Source: Methanomicrobia archaeon DTU008 (GTDB lineage Archaea; Thermoplasmatota; Thermoplasmata; Methanomassiliicoccales; Methanomassiliicoccaceae). From it: 54,126 nt of DNA. Position numbers and translations under genes: made by a program. Location of the stretch: positions 1 through 54,126 of the forward strand of contig LFRW01000002.1 in NCBI GenBank assembly GCA_001512965.1. The letters run 5' to 3'. The notes below the pieces were generated by a model. The model was not told the origin of the DNA. It ran no database searches and saw only the letters and a list, made by a program, of their open reading frames with translations. Positions 34,816-44,109 of the stretch are shown piece after piece; within the stretch, counting starts at the first letter, position 1, and each line of letters begins with the position of its first letter.

Positions 34816-36222
34816 ATGGGCCGTCGGAGAGAAAGGGTTGCAAGGTGGAAGCCGTACCACACAACCTGGGCATGGCTTTTCATGGCCTGGATGTTCCTGT
34901 ACATAGATCGCTCCATCACTGGGCCGGTAGTGGCATGGATGATCGGTTCCGACATCCCCATGGTGTCCGGGTCCTCCATGCCCCATGCCCTGGGCGGGCT
35001 CATAGGCGGGATGTTCTTCGCCGGCTACATGCTCACTCAATATCCCGCCGGCTATCTCGGCGACCGCTATGGCCGCAAGTCGATGGTGTTCCTCTCCACC
35101 CTCCTTGCCGCCGTCGCCACCTTCCTGACGGGGATGGCCCGCTCCTTCCACACCTTCGTGGCGGCAAGGGTGCTCACCGGACTGGTCGAGGGAGCCTACT
35201 ACTCCAACGACCGGGCCCTCATCGCCTCCACCACCCCGGCGGAGAAGAAAGGGATGGCCATGGGGGTCATATTCTCCGGACTGGCGGTCGGTCTCACCAT
35301 CGCCACACTTCTCACCCCCCACATCCTCGGATGGGCATCGGAATGGATGGGCCAGGAGGCATGGACGCTTCCTTTCTTCCTATTCTCCGCCCCTACCCTG
35401 CTGGTGGCGCTAGGCGTTTGGCGTCATGTCCGCCCGGCAACGGGGGAGAGGCAGAGGGTGGGGCCGGCCGCCGTCCGCCTGGTAGCGTACAGCGCGGTAC
35501 TGCTCGCCATCCTCATGGCGGTTTTCATAGCGCTACAGGACAGCGGCGTCGCGGAACTGGTCCAGGTGGGAGCGGTGGCGCTGACCGCCCTTGCCCTCAT
35601 CGCCGTCATCTATCATCGAATGGGCCGCCGGAGCGCGGCGGTGCTGCGGGACCGCGACCTTGTCCTCATGTATCTGTCCGCCGTCCCCATCCTGTATGCG
35701 CTGTGGTTCTTCGGTTTCTGGGCCTTGCTGGTGGTGTCGGAATCGGCCTCGATCGGCCTGGACGGTGCGGCGCTGTACGCCGCCTTCTTCGGCGTGGCCA
35801 ACGGCCTCGGTTATCCCCTGGGCGGCTACATCACTGACAAGGGGGCGGCGCGAGGATGGCGGAGCAAGCGGTCGTATGTCGGGCTGTGCCTGCTGGTCGC
35901 CGTACTGGTGATGGTCCTCGGAGCATACCTTGGCACCGGCGGGAGCGACTACTCCGTCATCGGCATGCTCATATTCGCGATCGGGCTGCCGTTCTCGGCC
36001 ATGCAGACGGTGCACATGACCATTACCTCCGACCTTGCCCCGCCGGAGCAGATGGGGCAGGCGTTCGGGATGTGGAACCTGGTCGCGGAGTTCGGCGCCC
36101 TGCTGTCCCCGGTCGTCGCAGGCTTCCTCCGTGACCTTACCGGGTCGTGGGCCCCACCCGTGCTGGGCACCGGCACCCTTCTGGCCATCAGCGCCGTCCT
36201 CGTGCTCCTTGTGCGCCGGTAG
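34816..36222 (+). CDS. Major facilitator superfamily transporter
   Basis: A 468-aa integral membrane protein with about 12 hydrophobic helices and a cytoplasmic middle loop after helix 6 (WRHVRPATGERQR). The MFS motif between helices 2 and 3 reads GDRYGRKSMVF. GLVEGAYYSNDRALIAS and LGGLIGGMFFAGYMLTQYP are typical of sugar-phosphate/anion-type MFS members. The substrate is unknown. GAGAGGTG precedes ATG 34816. TAG ends the gene, with TGA two codons later. Confidence 0.85.
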   Translation: MGRRRERVARWKPYHTTWAWLFMAWMFLYIDRSITGPVVAWMIGSDIPMVSGSSMPHALGGLIGGMFFAGYMLTQYPAGYLGDRYGRKSMVFLSTLLAAVATFLTGMARSFHTFVAARVLTGLVEGAYYSNDRALIASTTPAEKKGMAMGVIFSGLAVGLTIATLLTPHILGWASEWMGQEAWTLPFFLFSAPTLLVALGVWRHVRPATGERQRVGPAAVRLVAYSAVLLAILMAVFIALQDSGVAELVQVGAVALTALALIAVIYHRMGRRSAAVLRDRDLVLMYLSAVPILYALWFFGFWALLVVSESASIGLDGAALYAAFFGVANGLGYPLGGYITDKGAARGWRSKRSYVGLCLLVAVLVMVLGAYLGTGGSDYSVIGMLIFAIGLPFSAMQTVHMTITSDLAPPEQMGQAFGMWNLVAEFGALLSPVVAGFLRDLTGSWAPPVLGTGTLLAISAVLVLLVRR

Positions 36223-36245
36223 CCCTGAAAAAAATCCTTGACATT

Positions 36246-36252
36246 TTTATAT
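36246..36252 (+). promoter_or_regulatory. TATA box for the KaiC-like pair
   Basis: TTTATAT in an AT-rich gap after the MFS gene, with initiation expected near 36277 before ATG 36315. Confidence 0.4.
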
Positions 36253-36314
36253 CGATCAATTATGTCAAAAGCTCTATATTCTCTCGTCCGATATCTTCAC
36301 CGTCAGGTGATGGG

Positions 36315-37154
36315 ATGGGAAGATCAGCGAACAGTATCCCCTCCGGGGTGGCCGATTTCGATTCGATAATAAAGGGAGGGTTCCCTGCAGGTTCGGTCGT
36401 TCTGCTGATAGGCGGCGTCGGAGCCGGCCAGGCGGAGTTCGCTCTAACTTCCGCCGCCAAACTGTCCATGGTCATGGAGAATCCCTCTTCCAAGGCCTTC
36501 CTCCTTGGGCCGGCGAAGGACTCCACGATGCCAGAACAGATCTGCTACATCACCTTCTCCCGATCGAGGGATGAGGTCCTGCAAGAGCTGGAATTTTCGT
36601 TCAACAAGGAGTTCCATGACGCCTTCGAGCGGGTCGTGAAGTTCAAGGACTTCTCCGAGGCATACTTCCGCAAGACCCTCGTCCCCCGCTCCTGGACCGG
36701 GGGAGGGCCGGACTCGCTCTTCTCCTCGTCATCGTCCAAGAACGTGCTGGAGTCCCTCGTCGACTATCTGGACGAGAACGCCCCTCGTTCGATGGTGGTG
36801 ATAGATTCCCTCACCGACCTGGTGGTCAGCGCCAACATCGACATGACCGACCTGGTGGCGGTACTGAGAGGCCTGCAGCGCGTGTCCAAGAAGTGGGGCG
36901 GCATCATCTATCTCGTGCTGACCGAGGATGTTCTGGACAAGAGGATGCAGAACATGATAATGGACTCCGTGGATGGCGCTCTTGCGTTCGAATGGAGCCG
37001 CCACCACAACACCTCGCGGCGCCAGCGCTACATGTACGTGGAGAAGTTCATCTCACTTCTGCCACACCTTGACAAGGAGCGCATAGCCAGGTTTGCCACC
37101 ACGGTCACGGCAAGGAGCGGACTCGTGGTCATCGACGCGGAAAGGATCGTGTGA
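36315..37154 (+). CDS. KaiC/RadA-like protein with degenerate Walker A
   Basis: A 279-aa RecA-superfamily protein with the KaiC opening (IPSGVADFDSIIKGGFPAGSVVLLIGG). The P-loop reads GGVGAGQA at residues 33-40: the Lys that binds ATP phosphate is Gln39 (codon CAG) and the next Thr/Ser is Ala. Walker B remains as MVVIDSLTDLV. A large insert at about residues 45-150 carries FSRSRDEVLQELEF. ATP hydrolysis is unlikely, so it is probably a regulatory partner for the intact homologue 4 nt downstream. ATG 36315 follows a GGTGATG site. Confidence 0.78.
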   Translation: MGRSANSIPSGVADFDSIIKGGFPAGSVVLLIGGVGAGQAEFALTSAAKLSMVMENPSSKAFLLGPAKDSTMPEQICYITFSRSRDEVLQELEFSFNKEFHDAFERVVKFKDFSEAYFRKTLVPRSWTGGGPDSLFSSSSSKNVLESLVDYLDENAPRSMVVIDSLTDLVVSANIDMTDLVAVLRGLQRVSKKWGGIIYLVLTEDVLDKRMQNMIMDSVDGALAFEWSRHHNTSRRQRYMYVEKFISLLPHLDKERIARFATTVTARSGLVVIDAERIV

Positions 37155-37158
37155 TAAC

Positions 37159-37854
37159 ATGGACAGGGTAGGGACGGGCATCGAAGGGCTCGATGACATG
37201 TTGGGAGGCGGCCTCCCCAGAGGCCATGTGGTTGCGGTGATGGGTTCCTTCGGAACGGGCAAGACGACCTTTGGCCTGCAGTTCCTGCAGCAGGGTCTTA
37301 AGGACGGCGAGAAAGGGATATTCATCAGCCTGGAGGAGGACCAGGAAAGCATCTTGGCCAACGCCCTATCATATGGATGGGACCTTAGGAGGTACATCGA
37401 CGAGAGGCGGCTGGCCGTGCTCAAGCTGGAGCCCACAGATGCAAAGAACTCCATCGGCCGCATCCGCTCCGAGCTGCCGGAACTGCTACGGTCCTTTGGA
37501 GCGACCCGCATCGTGCTGGATTCGGTGTCGCTCCTGAACATGCTCTACGACTCGGACCATGAGAAGAGGATCAATCTGTTCAACCTGATCCAGATGTTCA
37601 AGGGCATTGGCGCGACCTGCCTCATGACCGCGGAGGTGCAGGACAGCAACCCGAACGCTTCCAGGGACGGATTGATCGAGTATGCGGTGGACGGGGTGAT
37701 CGGACTGAGGTACGAGGAGCATCCCGAGGTGGGGGAGATAAAGCTGACCGTTCGGGTGATGAAGATGCGCAGGATTGAGCACTCCCGCCGGGTGAAGCCC
37801 TACTCCATAACAAGCCACGGCATCGAGGTCCACAGCGCCGCCGACGCTTTCTGA
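37159..37854 (+). CDS. KaiC-like ATPase
   Basis: A 231-aa KaiC/Rad55-family ATPase. VGTGIEGLDDMLGGGLPRGH leads into the intact Walker A GSFGTGKT (Lys35), ISLEEDQESI follows, and Walker B is RIVLDSVSLL. The C-terminal end ITSHGIEVHSA is typical of archaeal single-domain KaiC proteins. These act in signalling or DNA-related assemblies; the specific role is unknown. It directly follows the degenerate paralogue and is cotranscribed with it. Confidence 0.85.
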   Translation: MDRVGTGIEGLDDMLGGGLPRGHVVAVMGSFGTGKTTFGLQFLQQGLKDGEKGIFISLEEDQESILANALSYGWDLRRYIDERRLAVLKLEPTDAKNSIGRIRSELPELLRSFGATRIVLDSVSLLNMLYDSDHEKRINLFNLIQMFKGIGATCLMTAEVQDSNPNASRDGLIEYAVDGVIGLRYEEHPEVGEIKLTVRVMKMRRIEHSRRVKPYSITSHGIEVHSAADAF

Positions 37855-37893
37855 CATCGGCAAACATTAATGGGGAGCGATCGCTTCGGCCGT

Positions 37894-38934
37894 ATGTCCA
37901 TGGAAGGAAGGCCTCTGCTGTATGTCGTCATCTCGGCCGCCTTGTTCGGCATCAGCCCGCCGGTGGCCAAGGTGCTGCTGGAGGACCTCGACCCGGTGGC
38001 GCTTGCTGGACTGCTCTATCTGGGAGCGTTCATCGGCCTGACCATCGTCAGCATCATGCGCCCCTCCCGTGCGTCCGCGGCGCCGCTGGAGCGCAAGGAC
38101 GCCCCATGGCTGGCCGGGGCCATACTGGCCGGCGGTGTGCTGGCGCCGGTGTTCCTGATGATCGGTCTCACCACGGTCTCGGGCCTGGCCGGCTCGCTTC
38201 TGACGAACCTGGAAGGCGTGGCCACCGCCCTCATCGCCGTCATCGTCTTCCGGGAGCATGCTGGCAGGCGGCTCTGGTTCGCGCTGTCCGTCATGACACT
38301 GGGCGGCGTGCTGTTGTCATGGGACCCATCGGGCGGCATCATCGATCCGCTGGGCCCGCTCCTCATCGTACTTGCCATGGTATGCTGGGGCATCGACAAC
38401 AATCTCACGAGGCAAATCTCTGGAAAGGACCCGGTGCGCATCGCACAGGTGAAGGGGCTCATCGCCGGCTCGTTCTCCCTGGGCGTGGCAACGTTGCTGG
38501 GCGCCCACCTGTCCCTCGCGCCCCCGCTGTTCCTTGCGCTGCTGCTCGGCGCACTCAGCTACGGTATCAGCCTGGTCCTGTTCATCAAGGCTCTGGAAGG
38601 CCTTGGTTCATCGCGCACCGCGACCTTCTTCAGCCTGGGCCCGTTCATAGGGGCTGGAGTGGCGGTGCTGTTCCTGAATGATCCCCTCAGTCCCCAGTTC
38701 CTTGCCGCAGCGGCGTTGATGGCGATAGGCGTCCATGCCCTCATGGCCGAGCGACACGGTCACAGGCATCGACACGAGAGGCTGGTGCACACGCATGCCC
38801 ATGGGCATGACATGCACCATAGACACGGCCATGATGGCGAGGGAAAGCACGCCCATGAGCATGTGCATGAACCTGTCGTGCACAGCCATGTGCATTGGCC
38901 GGACCAGCATCATCGGCACGAGCACGACCGATGA
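37894..38934 (+). CDS. EamA/DMT transporter with histidine-rich tail
   Basis: About 346 aa: ten hydrophobic helices in two EamA repeats (LFGISPPVAKVLLEDLDPV; LAMVCWGIDNNLTRQISGKD), typical of drug/metabolite transporters. The last 60 residues are extraordinary: HGHRHRHER, HTHAHGHDMHHRHGHD, HAHEHVHEPVVHSHVH and HHRHEHD, about 25 histidines on the cytoplasmic or outer face. This suggests metal binding or sensing, as in CDF or NiCoT metal transporters. ATG 37894 is chosen from TATA spacing (ATTAAT at 37866); ATG 37870 is in frame and 24 nt longer. Confidence 0.8.
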   Translation: MSMEGRPLLYVVISAALFGISPPVAKVLLEDLDPVALAGLLYLGAFIGLTIVSIMRPSRASAAPLERKDAPWLAGAILAGGVLAPVFLMIGLTTVSGLAGSLLTNLEGVATALIAVIVFREHAGRRLWFALSVMTLGGVLLSWDPSGGIIDPLGPLLIVLAMVCWGIDNNLTRQISGKDPVRIAQVKGLIAGSFSLGVATLLGAHLSLAPPLFLALLLGALSYGISLVLFIKALEGLGSSRTATFFSLGPFIGAGVAVLFLNDPLSPQFLAAAALMAIGVHALMAERHGHRHRHERLVHTHAHGHDMHHRHGHDGEGKHAHEHVHEPVVHSHVHWPDQHHRHEHDR

Positions 38935-38937
38935 CCC

Positions 38938-40101
38938 TCACCGGTGGAACGCCTTCAGGGCCTGCTCCCTTGCTCCCGAGCGGTCGATCAGCGTCTTCAC
39001 CCCTGGCACGGACGATATCATGGACATCGCCCTCACGGTCCCCCGCTTGGCCTGGATGCGCATCAGCGGCACGTCCTTGGCTCCCAGGCGATACTTGAAC
39101 TCCTCGGGACCCGCGCCGAAGTCGAAATGAACGAAGCCCGCCTCATGCGCCTCCCTCATGGCGAGGATGGCGACGAGGTTGCCGGGCGAGAACTCCGCGA
39201 AACGGTTGTTCATGCCCACGCGGTAGGCGCGCATCACGTCGCCGTCGTCCAGGCATAGCATCTGGGATGCCAGCGTGCCATCGATCCATACCTCGTATAC
39301 AAGGCCCCTGCCCTCCTCGGAGGTGGCGCGCATGACGTCCCGGAGGAACCTGGAGAGGGTCTCGTTGCTGAATATGCTCCCGCCCCTCTCGTTCCATCTC
39401 TCCACATGCTGCAACGCGTACAGCTCGGCGGCCTCCGCAACCTCGTCAGGCAGATCGACGGTGCGATAGCTGATACGATTGTCTCGCTCGAGCATCTCCA
39501 TCGCCTTGCGGATCGTCCTGCGCGTGCGTGACGATACCACATCCATCACATCTCCCGATTGCGGCAGGCAGGTCCGTGGACAGGGAATCTGGACGACCTC
39601 ATCGGTATCCCACCGTTCGGCCACGCGCTGGTACAGGGCGTTGTTCACATCATCGTTCCGCAGTTCGTTCAGATGAAGCACGTTCCATTCCATCTCTCCC
39701 ATGGCGTTCACGATGGCGTCGATGACATCTTCCCGCCCGTCTTGGACCATGATGCCGAGGTCGTACAGCTCCGCGACGCCGGCGCCGTTGCCGATCATGG
39801 ACAGCTTCTTCATGCGGATGCCCATGGCGCGGTGTTCCATCAGGGCGAACGGGGCCAGGCCGACCAGTTCGCCGTCCTCCTCCACCATGATGATGCGCGG
39901 ACGGGCGATGCTATCGAAGTGCCGAAGCCATTCGATCGCCCAGTCGAAGGATGAGAATATCGAACCACGACATCTCTTCCTCAACGACTCCCACTCCGCC
40001 TGCATCGGCGTCACGTCCTCTGTGTTCTCCACCACCTGCACCGTCAGCTCGGTGCGCCTCCGGACCGATCGGTCCCACTTCCCCACCTGTTCCATCATCA
40101 T
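38938..40101 (-). CDS. GNAT/CelD-like acyltransferase
   Basis: A 387-aa protein resembling the BcsL/CelD and FemAB-like GNAT acetyltransferase group that act in polysaccharide synthesis. An N-terminal lobe (SFDWAIEWLRHFD, EDGELVGLAPFALM) and a C-terminal GNAT lobe (RRTIRKAMEML, YEVWIDGTLASQMLCL, YRVGMNNRFAEFSPGN, HFDFGAGPEEFKYRLGAK) are seen. It probably acylates a sugar or lipid intermediate made by the neighbouring transferases. ATG 40101 has GGAGGATC before it and overlaps the upstream radical SAM stop (ATGA). It is the last gene of the minus-strand operon. Confidence 0.75.
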   Translation of the reverse strand: MMMEQVGKWDRSVRRRTELTVQVVENTEDVTPMQAEWESLRKRCRGSIFSSFDWAIEWLRHFDSIARPRIIMVEEDGELVGLAPFALMEHRAMGIRMKKLSMIGNGAGVAELYDLGIMVQDGREDVIDAIVNAMGEMEWNVLHLNELRNDDVNNALYQRVAERWDTDEVVQIPCPRTCLPQSGDVMDVVSSRTRRTIRKAMEMLERDNRISYRTVDLPDEVAEAAELYALQHVERWNERGGSIFSNETLSRFLRDVMRATSEEGRGLVYEVWIDGTLASQMLCLDDGDVMRAYRVGMNNRFAEFSPGNLVAILAMREAHEAGFVHFDFGAGPEEFKYRLGAKDVPLMRIQAKRGTVRAMSMISSVPGVKTLIDRSGAREQALKAFHR

Positions 40102-41495
40102 GCTCGATCCTCCTGGTCCCCATCGCTCCTGAAAAGATACTTGAGCCCCCTGACCGGCGCAGTGAGCGGCTCCCTCATCGCTGAGTGCATGTACGATCGC
40201 ATCACCGCTCGGCGCTTGGTCCGGCGCTCCATGTCCATATACTTCTTGGTTGGGAGGTCGGTGACCCCCATCCTGTTTATGTTGGACAGATCGAAGGTCG
40301 CGGCTGCCCCCCAACCCTCCAGGGTGGTCGGGGGTACGAACCCTTCCCTGATCGCGCTCTCGTACAGTGGCGTGCCAGGGTACGGCATGTAGGACAGGAA
40401 CTCGGTGTACTCCGGGCGGATGGTCCGAAGCAGCTTCTCCGTCGCCCTGATGTCCTCGTCCGTCTCTCCCGGCAGCCCGTTCACCATCATGGCGTACAGC
40501 TCCAGCCCGGCACGGTGCACGTCCGCCGCCGCCCGTATCAAGGTCTCGACCGTCATCCGCTTATTGACCGCCTCCAGAAGACGCGGGGAGCCGGTCTCCA
40601 CGCCTATCAGGACCTGCCGGCAGCCGGCGTCCTTCATCTCGCTGAGCAGCTCCGGTCGGACAAGGTCCGCCCTGATCTCGCAGTTCCACACTATGTCCAG
40701 GCCTCGTTCCTTGATGCCCCGGCAGATCTCGCGGATCCTCTCGGGGGAGGCGTAGAACAGATCGTCGATGATCAGGAAGCCGCCTATCCGGTCGTCAAGG
40801 GAGAGGACGTGCTCCATGGCGTCGAGGGTCCTGGAGGGCGACAGGGCATGCCATCGGCCCCCCCACATGTTCTGGGCATAGCAGAACCCGCACCTGCCTG
40901 GACAGCCCCTCGATGTGACGATCGGGACGGCATTTCGACCGTGCAAGGGGACAAGGTAGCGAGAGAGGTTTCCCAGTCCTTCCCACCAGGGGAACGGGAG
41001 GGAATCCAGATCGACCATCCTCTCCCTGCGGTCGGTGACGATCGCACGTCCGTCCCTGGCGAACGCGATCCCCTTCACCGTCGCCAGGTCCCTTCCATAC
41101 TCCAGGGCTCGCAACAGCTCCGATGTGGTGACCTCCCCTTCGCCCAGCACCGCCGCGTCCACCGGAGCCTGGAGCACGGTCATCACGGGCAGCGTGGTGG
41201 GGCCCGGCCCTCCCCATATCACCGTGACCCCGTCCTCCCGGCACCATCTCGACACCTCGAGCGCTCGCAGGATGACCGAGCTAACCTTCACATGGATGCC
41301 CACGACGTCCGCATCGGCGCTCCGGAGGGCGGATCGCTTCGCCTCATCAAGTTCTTCCCCGGACCAATCGAAAAGGACGACCTCGCGCCCCTCCCTTCGC
41401 AAATAGGCGGCCAGCTGCATTATTCCAAGCGGCGGCGATGGCCTCAGCTCGCTCTCCTCGGGGCCAAAGCCTACGTTCACCAATGCCACCTTCAT
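40098..41495 (-). CDS. B12-binding radical SAM enzyme
   Basis: A 465-aa protein. The N-terminal cobalamin-binding Rossmann domain (about 1-150) has LVNVGFGPEES, ADVVGIHVKVSS and IWGGPGPTTLP. The radical SAM domain carries CPGRCGFC (Cys198, 202, 205) for the 4Fe-4S cluster. Further marks are VLIGVETGSPRLLEAVNKR, MVNGLPGETDEDI and SYMPYPGTPLYE. Such enzymes methylate or otherwise modify unreactive carbons or phosphorus, often of sugars, lipids or natural products. ATG 41495 overlaps the previous gene in ATGA, so it belongs to the five-gene glycosyl operon. Confidence 0.88.
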   Translation of the reverse strand: MKVALVNVGFGPEESELRPSPPLGIMQLAAYLRREGREVVLFDWSGEELDEAKRSALRSADADVVGIHVKVSSVILRALEVSRWCREDGVTVIWGGPGPTTLPVMTVLQAPVDAAVLGEGEVTTSELLRALEYGRDLATVKGIAFARDGRAIVTDRRERMVDLDSLPFPWWEGLGNLSRYLVPLHGRNAVPIVTSRGCPGRCGFCYAQNMWGGRWHALSPSRTLDAMEHVLSLDDRIGGFLIIDDLFYASPERIREICRGIKERGLDIVWNCEIRADLVRPELLSEMKDAGCRQVLIGVETGSPRLLEAVNKRMTVETLIRAAADVHRAGLELYAMMVNGLPGETDEDIRATEKLLRTIRPEYTEFLSYMPYPGTPLYESAIREGFVPPTTLEGWGAAATFDLSNINRMGVTDLPTKKYMDMERRTKRRAVMRSYMHSAMREPLTAPVRGLKYLFRSDGDQEDRA

Positions 41496-42670
41496 GTCGC
41501 CTCCTCCGCCAGCTTCAGGTAGCGGGCGATATACCTCTCCGGAGTGTGCACCTCCTCGTACCGGCGAAGCGCGTTCGACGCCATGCTGCTCCGCATCGCC
41601 TCCTCCTTCTCGAACATCCTCAAGGCCGACGCCAGGTCCTCGACGGTCAGGTCGGCCACGAGGCCGCAGGGCCCGGACACCAGCTCGGGCAGGCCGCCGC
41701 GCGGCGAGACGAGAAGGGGGACGCCCATCGACAGCGCCTCGATGCACGAGAGCGGCGAGTTCTCCGCGCAGATGGACGGGGCGACCAGGCACAGGGCGGA
41801 CGACAGCTCATCCATCATCTCCTGGCGTTCAAGGAAGCCCAGCCCCTTCACCTTCCCGCGCGTGCGCCCCTCATACTCCTTGACCAGGCCTTCCAGGCTG
41901 CCGCTGCCTGCGATATGCAGCTCCGCTTCGACACCGGACAGCTCATATGCGTGCAGCAGGAGGTCCAAACCCTTGTGCGGCTCGAGAACCCCTGCGTACA
42001 GGAAGTGGGACGGCTCTTTCCCTCGGACGACCGGCCGGGGAACGAAGTTGGGGATGACCGATGACGTGAGGTCGAGACGCTCTCGAAGGATGCCTGACAT
42101 GTAGTGCGACGGGGCTATGGCATGGTCGATGCCGCCGACGTTGCGTGAGAACGTTCCGTTGCGCCATACCTGCGGCGGACGCCCCGATTGGATCGTGCAC
42201 GTGGTGCAATCCGACCTCATGCACCTCTCCTTCCCTCGATACATGAGGTCGTTCCGGGGGCATATCAGCCAGTGGTCGTGGGCGGTGTACAGCTTGGGCA
42301 TCCTGCCTATCCCCAGGACCTCATGGCCCAGCAACGAGATGTTGTGATGATGTATCCAGTCGGGCCGCACGGTCGACACCACATGGCGCAGCATCCTCTC
42401 GACCTTCCTGTTCGCCCCTGTCAGGTAGGTGAGGGCTGCCGATGCCGAGCCCATGCTGGTGCTGACCGGGTGGAGGTTGACCTCACTGCTCACCGGTCGC
42501 GGGCGGCGCCCCTTGGACTTCAGGTCGTAAGCATCCATGCTGTGCAGGACGTGCACCTCGTGCCCCCTGCGCACCAGCTCCTCCGCCAGATACTTGACGT
42601 GGACCGCATCGCCGCCCAGGTGGTACGGGGGATAGAAGGTGGATGTCATCACGATGCGTTTGCTCTCCAT
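41492..42670 (-). CDS. Glycosyltransferase family 4
   Basis: A 392-aa GT-B glycosyltransferase. TSTFYPPYHLGGDAVHVKYL is the acceptor-side opening with the GG loop, YAGVLEPHKGLDLLLHAYEL starts the donor domain, and CAENSPLSCIEALSMGVPLL is the E-x7-E donor-nucleotide motif. A cysteine-rich insert (ICPRNDLMYRGKERCMRSDCTTC) is common to GT4 enzymes of this subgroup. No signal or membrane helix, so it is peripheral to the cytoplasmic membrane. ATG 42670. It ends overlapping the radical SAM start. Confidence 0.88.
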   Translation of the reverse strand: MESKRIVMTSTFYPPYHLGGDAVHVKYLAEELVRRGHEVHVLHSMDAYDLKSKGRRPRPVSSEVNLHPVSTSMGSASAALTYLTGANRKVERMLRHVVSTVRPDWIHHHNISLLGHEVLGIGRMPKLYTAHDHWLICPRNDLMYRGKERCMRSDCTTCTIQSGRPPQVWRNGTFSRNVGGIDHAIAPSHYMSGILRERLDLTSSVIPNFVPRPVVRGKEPSHFLYAGVLEPHKGLDLLLHAYELSGVEAELHIAGSGSLEGLVKEYEGRTRGKVKGLGFLERQEMMDELSSALCLVAPSICAENSPLSCIEALSMGVPLLVSPRGGLPELVSGPCGLVADLTVEDLASALRMFEKEEAMRSSMASNALRRYEEVHTPERYIARYLKLAEEAT

Positions 42671-42678
42671 TCGTTCAC

Positions 42679-44109
42679 CTAATGTGCGTGCTTCATTCCA
42701 TGCAGAAGGTAGTTGTTCGCGATCTTCAGCGCATATCGGACGGCAAGGTTGAGGTCGGACGGCTCCCTGAGAACGTGAGAGATGTTCGACCTCCACCAGC
42801 TCCCCGAAGTGTACAGCGTACGGTATGCCATCTCCCTCGCCCGGTTGAGGTCCTCGGGGCTGAGATGCTCGGTTCCGACGACGGCGTCGTCCTGGTATAG
42901 CTTGCGGAAGTCGACGTCCAGACCGCCGTCCCCGTGTATCTGGTCGTACAGCTTCGTTCCCGGGTACGGCACCGCCACGTTGAACTGCGCCGACGTCGGC
43001 AAGGCCTCCCTCACGAAGTCCAGGGTGTCCTGCACCGTGCTCCAGTCCTCCCCCGGAAGGCCCAGGATGAAGGAGCAGAAGGTCTTCAGCCGCGCTTCCT
43101 TGGCCCACTGGATCGCGTTCCTCCCCTGTTCCACCGTGATGCGCTTCTCCACCGAGTCCAGGATCCGCTGGCTCCCCGATTCGATGCCGAAGGACACCCC
43201 GCGGCAGCCGGCGCTGCGCATCAGCCTCAACAGTTCAGGGTCCACCAGCTGGGCCCTGGTGTTGCAGTACCACTTTATCCCCAGGTCCTCCTCCTTCATG
43301 CGCTCGCAGAGGTCCACGACCCTCTTGCGGTCGAAGGTGAAGGTCTCATCGAAGAAGGACGCGGTGCGCAGCCGGTATCTCTCCTTCAGGTATCTGAGCT
43401 CGTTCAAGATGCTGTCGGCGCCGCGCATCTTCAGAGGGGTGCCGGCCACCGTGCAGAAGGAGCATTTGAACGGACAGCCCTTGCTTGTGTACAATATGGT
43501 GAACGGCCGTCCTGCCGGCGCCGTCACGAAGTACGGCTTCAGCGAGGGAAGGAGGTCGTATGCCGGAATGGGCAAGGAGTCATAGTCCTTCAGGGCAGGC
43601 GGGGCGGGCGTCCTGACGATCTCCCCGTCCTCCCTGCTTGCGATGCCCGGCGCCTTTCTCGCGTCGCCTTCCCGCAGGGCGGCCACCAGCGCCGGCGTCG
43701 CCACCTCGTATTCCTGCATGATGTAATGGTCCAGGTCCGGCGCTTCCCTCATGACCACCTCCGGCAGCGTGTGCAGCGTCCAGCATATGCCCGCGGTGAC
43801 GATGCCGCGGTCCACCCCCTTCACGATCGACGCCGTTCTCATGTCCCAGTCGAACGTGGTCGGCGTGAAGCGGAAGATGACGACATCGGGGCGAAGGCGG
43901 CGAACCTCGGCCTCCAGGTCCGCATATGGCAGGTCGAAGCCGTTCATGTCGAGCAGGGCGACGTCCTCCCCCTGCTGCCGGAGCAGAGCACCTATCTGCA
44001 GCAAGCTGTATGGCTCCATGACCGAGTAGCGCTCGGTTATCTCGCATCTCTCCTCCCTGATGACCGGGATGCCCTCGAACCGTGGTGGATTCACCAAAAG
44101 AACCTTCAT
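42679..44109 (-). CDS. B12-binding radical SAM enzyme, second copy
   Basis: A 476-aa protein of the same architecture: N-terminal B12-binding domain (LLVNPPRFEG, YSLLQIGALLRQQGEDVALL), then the radical SAM cluster CPFKCSFC (Cys212, 216, 219), FFDETFTFDRKRV, GVSFGIESGSQRILD and AVPYPGTKLYDQIHGD. It is a paralogue rather than a repeat of the enzyme at 40098-41495; identity by eye is modest. ATG 44109 overlaps the stop of the preceding glycosyltransferase (ATGA), favoured over ATG 44115 because GGAGG then has proper spacing. Confidence 0.88.
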   Translation of the reverse strand: MKVLLVNPPRFEGIPVIREERCEITERYSVMEPYSLLQIGALLRQQGEDVALLDMNGFDLPYADLEAEVRRLRPDVVIFRFTPTTFDWDMRTASIVKGVDRGIVTAGICWTLHTLPEVVMREAPDLDHYIMQEYEVATPALVAALREGDARKAPGIASREDGEIVRTPAPPALKDYDSLPIPAYDLLPSLKPYFVTAPAGRPFTILYTSKGCPFKCSFCTVAGTPLKMRGADSILNELRYLKERYRLRTASFFDETFTFDRKRVVDLCERMKEEDLGIKWYCNTRAQLVDPELLRLMRSAGCRGVSFGIESGSQRILDSVEKRITVEQGRNAIQWAKEARLKTFCSFILGLPGEDWSTVQDTLDFVREALPTSAQFNVAVPYPGTKLYDQIHGDGGLDVDFRKLYQDDAVVGTEHLSPEDLNRAREMAYRTLYTSGSWWRSNISHVLREPSDLNLAVRYALKIANNYLLHGMKHAH

